From assembly GCA_020698575.1 (NCBI GenBank), contig CM036244.1:23531034-23595033 (forward strand): a stretch of 64,000 bases of DNA. The letters are read 5' to 3'. The notes under the pieces are model-generated. The model did not search any database. It saw only the letters and a list, made by a program, of their open reading frames with translations, and had not been told where the DNA came from. Source of the DNA: Bostrychus sinensis. Taxonomy: Eukaryota; Chordata; Actinopteri; Gobiiformes; Eleotridae. Both the position numbers and the translations under genes were made by a program. Numbering within the stretch: the first letter of the stretch is position 1; every line of letters begins with the position of its first letter. Below are positions 61,159-64,000 of this stretch, piece after piece.

Positions 61159-64000
61159 TAGTTTGGATCATGCACACAAATAAAATCTTATTGTCCTACT
61201 ATTTTTGAGCTGAGAATTTCAAAACCACACTAGCCCGTATAACAGCCCTTTATTTGTGCTGATTCTGTTTCTTATCCTTTAAAAGACACAACGGTGAACC
61301 CAATTCCCCAGAAGAAGACCGCACTTCCTTTTGCTGACAGTGAGCATAATACCACTTAATGCAGGTTCAGCAGCTGTAGACCTCAAGTGCCATGTCTAAA
61401 GCCAACCTAAACTCTCCAACTCCTACTCTATTCACTTTGGCATTTTGAAGGAAAAAGAGCTCTGGCTAAGGGAGACACAAATGGGATTGACCAAATCCAC
61501 ACATTTAAAAAAACCCTAACTCTGTCTACTGCTATTGCTTTTTTCTTAGCTATTGTGGATTAGAGAGAATCTAGAGTTTCCTGGAAAGTAGGGGACTTAG
61601 TCTGGCTTTCTAGTTTCCTTCCCAGTACTCAAAAATCTTGTTAGTGACAGCGCTAATGTTGTTAGTGACAGCGATAATTTGTTGCCTGACAGAAAGTTTA
61701 ACCAAACATTGGAGACAAAAGGTTCATTAGTGTATATACATATAATATAACAATAAAGATATATTGTGTAATACCAAACCTGTTAGAACAGCATATAATT
61801 AAAACTTAACAAAGTGGCTGTATTTACAGTACATATGGATGGTGAGTTTATCCTATTCTGCCTTTATTATGCAATCTCCCCATTGTAGGACAATTAAAGT
61901 TTTTTTTTTTCTTATCTTTAAAGCTGCAATACCCAAACTGCAGCACCCACAAGAACATCATTATGGAGCTATATTTGTCTCAATAAAATTAACTGAGGAA
62001 GAAAGAAAATGTATTGATGCACGCAGAATAATTGATTCAAAATCCCTAATTTGTGACTTGCATGTAGCGGTTTTAGTAAATACATTTTAATTTGCAAATA
62101 TATTATTTTTAATAATTAAAAAAAAAAATCATGTTATTCATGTGAATTGTGGAACCTGCATTTGTGGATCGCTTCATTCAGGTATTCATCACTTATGCAC
62201 ATTTGGATCTTTTTGAGACAGCTAGATTTATTCACAAAATAAATCCTGTTCCAATAACAACCACTGGGGGCAGTGTTCGACAACAGGGGCTATGCTCTTA
62301 CTGCTTCCAAGCAGCTTGTAGCTGAGAGACTACCATCAGGACAAGGACAGCAGCAAAAACATGAGATCAGTCTATCTTTATTATGGACAAACTGCTATCT
62401 AATCCTTTAAACAAGGGTTTTAGCATTTGTGTGTTTATTATCAGTATAAGTAAGCCACATTTAATGCACTCAGTAACTTCAAAACTTTGTTTTGTGAACT
62501 GCCCACTAGCCTTGAGCTCTCTGTTTCCCTTGTCTACTCTGTCAGGCCACATTCAATTCTCTCAATAGTCCGCTTCACACAGAGCAGTTATAGGAACAGT
62601 TGGTCTAGATCTGTAAACTGCTCACCTGGATTTAGTTTTGAACTACCCAGCCCCGAGAGCTGCAGCTTTGTGTTGCTAACAGGCTCACTGACCTCACTCC
62701 ATCCTCTCCTAAGCCGACAAAGTGCTCCTGGTGCTGGGTAGATCATGACGAAATCTGGAGTGGACAGTTCAGAGAACTGAGTTCCTGACTGTACTGGGCA
62801 AAAGTGGTTTCCATCCTTCTCCTGCCACTTAGCTTCTCTGTTTACAAGTTGCTTGCAATGAGGAAGTAGTGAGCCCCTGTTGTTGAACATTCCCCCAGTT
62901 GTCGTCATTGAAACAGGATTTCGTTTGAATAAATCTAAAGCTGTCTCAAAATGTGGATTGCATGTCTCAAAAAGATCCAAATGCTTTCAGGTCGGATTGG
63001 TGTTTAAAAGCCAGCAGCTAATGGGCTTTTATTCCAATGTGCAGACAGAGATGTACGCAGACATGCTAAAGCTTGTCAGTATGGGTCATAAGGTCTCTTT
63101 TCACAGATCATTCCTATAACAATATGCAACTGATTGTGTATTCAGACTGCGTTTATCCTGTAGCCCAGTGTCCCAATGCCCAGTTGTAAATATATTAAAC
63201 ATTGGAACTTATTCTCTTTCCACTTTTTGTGTTTAGGCAACCGCACACCATTAATAATACAAATTTTTTTGACTTCACGTGTTCAACTCTGTCCTACAGA
63301 ATTGTGAATTGTATGAAGAGGATAAAAAAAAATTGCATGTTTTAGCACACTGAACCTATAATTAAAATTTTCAGTGTGTGTTTTACTCAGATGAAGCCTG
63401 TATATAGTATGACTAATGACCAGAGGAAGCCAGCATTTGTGTTTCTCCTGCTGTGAGGATGACTGAGATGTCTGTATCTCATTTCACTTCAGCCTGTCAC
63501 ATGAACCTAAACAGCTGTATGTATCAGTGTGCACTCAGGGCAGCTGATGAACAACCACAGATATAAAGCGTAGAAAATGAATCAAGGAGCTGTCAAGAAA
63601 ATACTATAGAACTGCAAGGATGTGAACATAACAGTTGAAATAATATTGTCAAGAACAGATTGGCCCTTCAGTGCTGTACAAGTGTATTTGAGCTGTAGGA
63701 AGTACACATTTCTTCCTCTGTGAGAAAATCCAAACTATAATTTCTACAAAACAAATCTGTGTTTGTGTAATGTAATATGGCCATTAATGTAATCCGTCTA
63801 GAAACTTTTAGTAAACAAGTTATTTTGAAGTATGGGGTTTAGATTTTAATTTTAGTGCTTACATAGTGTTTTTTGTTAGTTTTAATGATAAATAATAGTA
63901 ATAATATTGTCATACATAACATGCAATACTAATTTATTACATGCGCCAAAGAGTTAGTTTGTCTGTTAGCAAGATAACTCAATAAGTAATGGTTGGATTT
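61159..64000. other. Intergenic to right edge, no gene recognised
   Basis: Two tandem GTTAGTGACAGCG units lie at 61638-61674. An RTE-like LINE tail (GCAAGATAACTCAATAAGTA) begins near 63950 and is cut by the window edge. ORFs at 62588-62980 and elsewhere show no known motif. Confidence 0.5.

Noticed and set aside
62588..62980. 130-codon minus-strand ORF
   Set aside because: No recognisable family and no supporting gene structure around it.

Overview
The window looks like nuclear DNA of a teleost fish. The genes are vertebrate, with many small exons and compact introns, and the spaces between them hold fish-type repeats: hAT-like MITEs, L1/Tx1-like, L2-like and RTE-like LINE pieces, a tRNA-derived SINE and many microsatellites. 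No bacterial, viral or CRISPR signal was seen.

Layout, left to right. (1) 255-16080, minus strand: acaca, acetyl-CoA carboxylase 1. The window holds the untranslated first exon and 35 coding exons, about 1,489 codons, from the start codon to the start of the carboxyltransferase half; the rest lies off the left edge. Splice phases agree across all exons. (2) 16291-16935: a hAT-like MITE with an 8-bp target duplication, then an AT microsatellite. (3) 18069-20626, minus strand: a complete seven-exon T-box gene of the Tbx2/Tbx3 subfamily, 548 residues. (4) 20.6-35.3 kb: gene-poor. It contains a 461-bp MITE with perfect 10-bp ends and a 9-bp target duplication (24609-25069), a broken L1-like LINE (about 25150-28400) and a large hAT-like MITE (30026-30912). 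(5) 35350-39794, minus strand: ppm1d (Wip1 phosphatase), six exons, 554 residues, with a CRE-like site just upstream. (6) 41038-44859, minus strand: a dead, intron-containing actin gene with in-frame stops. Its intron pattern matches no standard vertebrate actin class known to me, and its third intron holds nested transposons. (7) 44.9-64 kb: no gene recognised; four more mobile elements, LINE tails and microsatellites.

How the genes relate: all three live genes read leftward. In human, PPM1D, BCAS3 and TBX2 are consecutive on 17q23 and ACACA is on 17q12. Here ppm1d and the T-box gene are neighbours and no bcas3 exon was recognised between them. This favours a TBX2 identity for the T-box gene and suggests loss of bcas3 from one copy after the teleost genome duplication (inference). 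The genes do not form a pathway: acaca makes malonyl-CoA, the T-box gene is a developmental repressor, and ppm1d switches off p53/ATM signalling.

Most interesting points: an in-frame, phase-matched 150-nt candidate cassette exon in acaca beside the known 24-nt alternative exon and the Ser1200 phosphosite; SRE-like and DR1-like sites at the acaca first exon; the 9-bp-TSD MITE carrying a promoter-like core and a short ATG exon with a splice donor; and the actin pseudogene.
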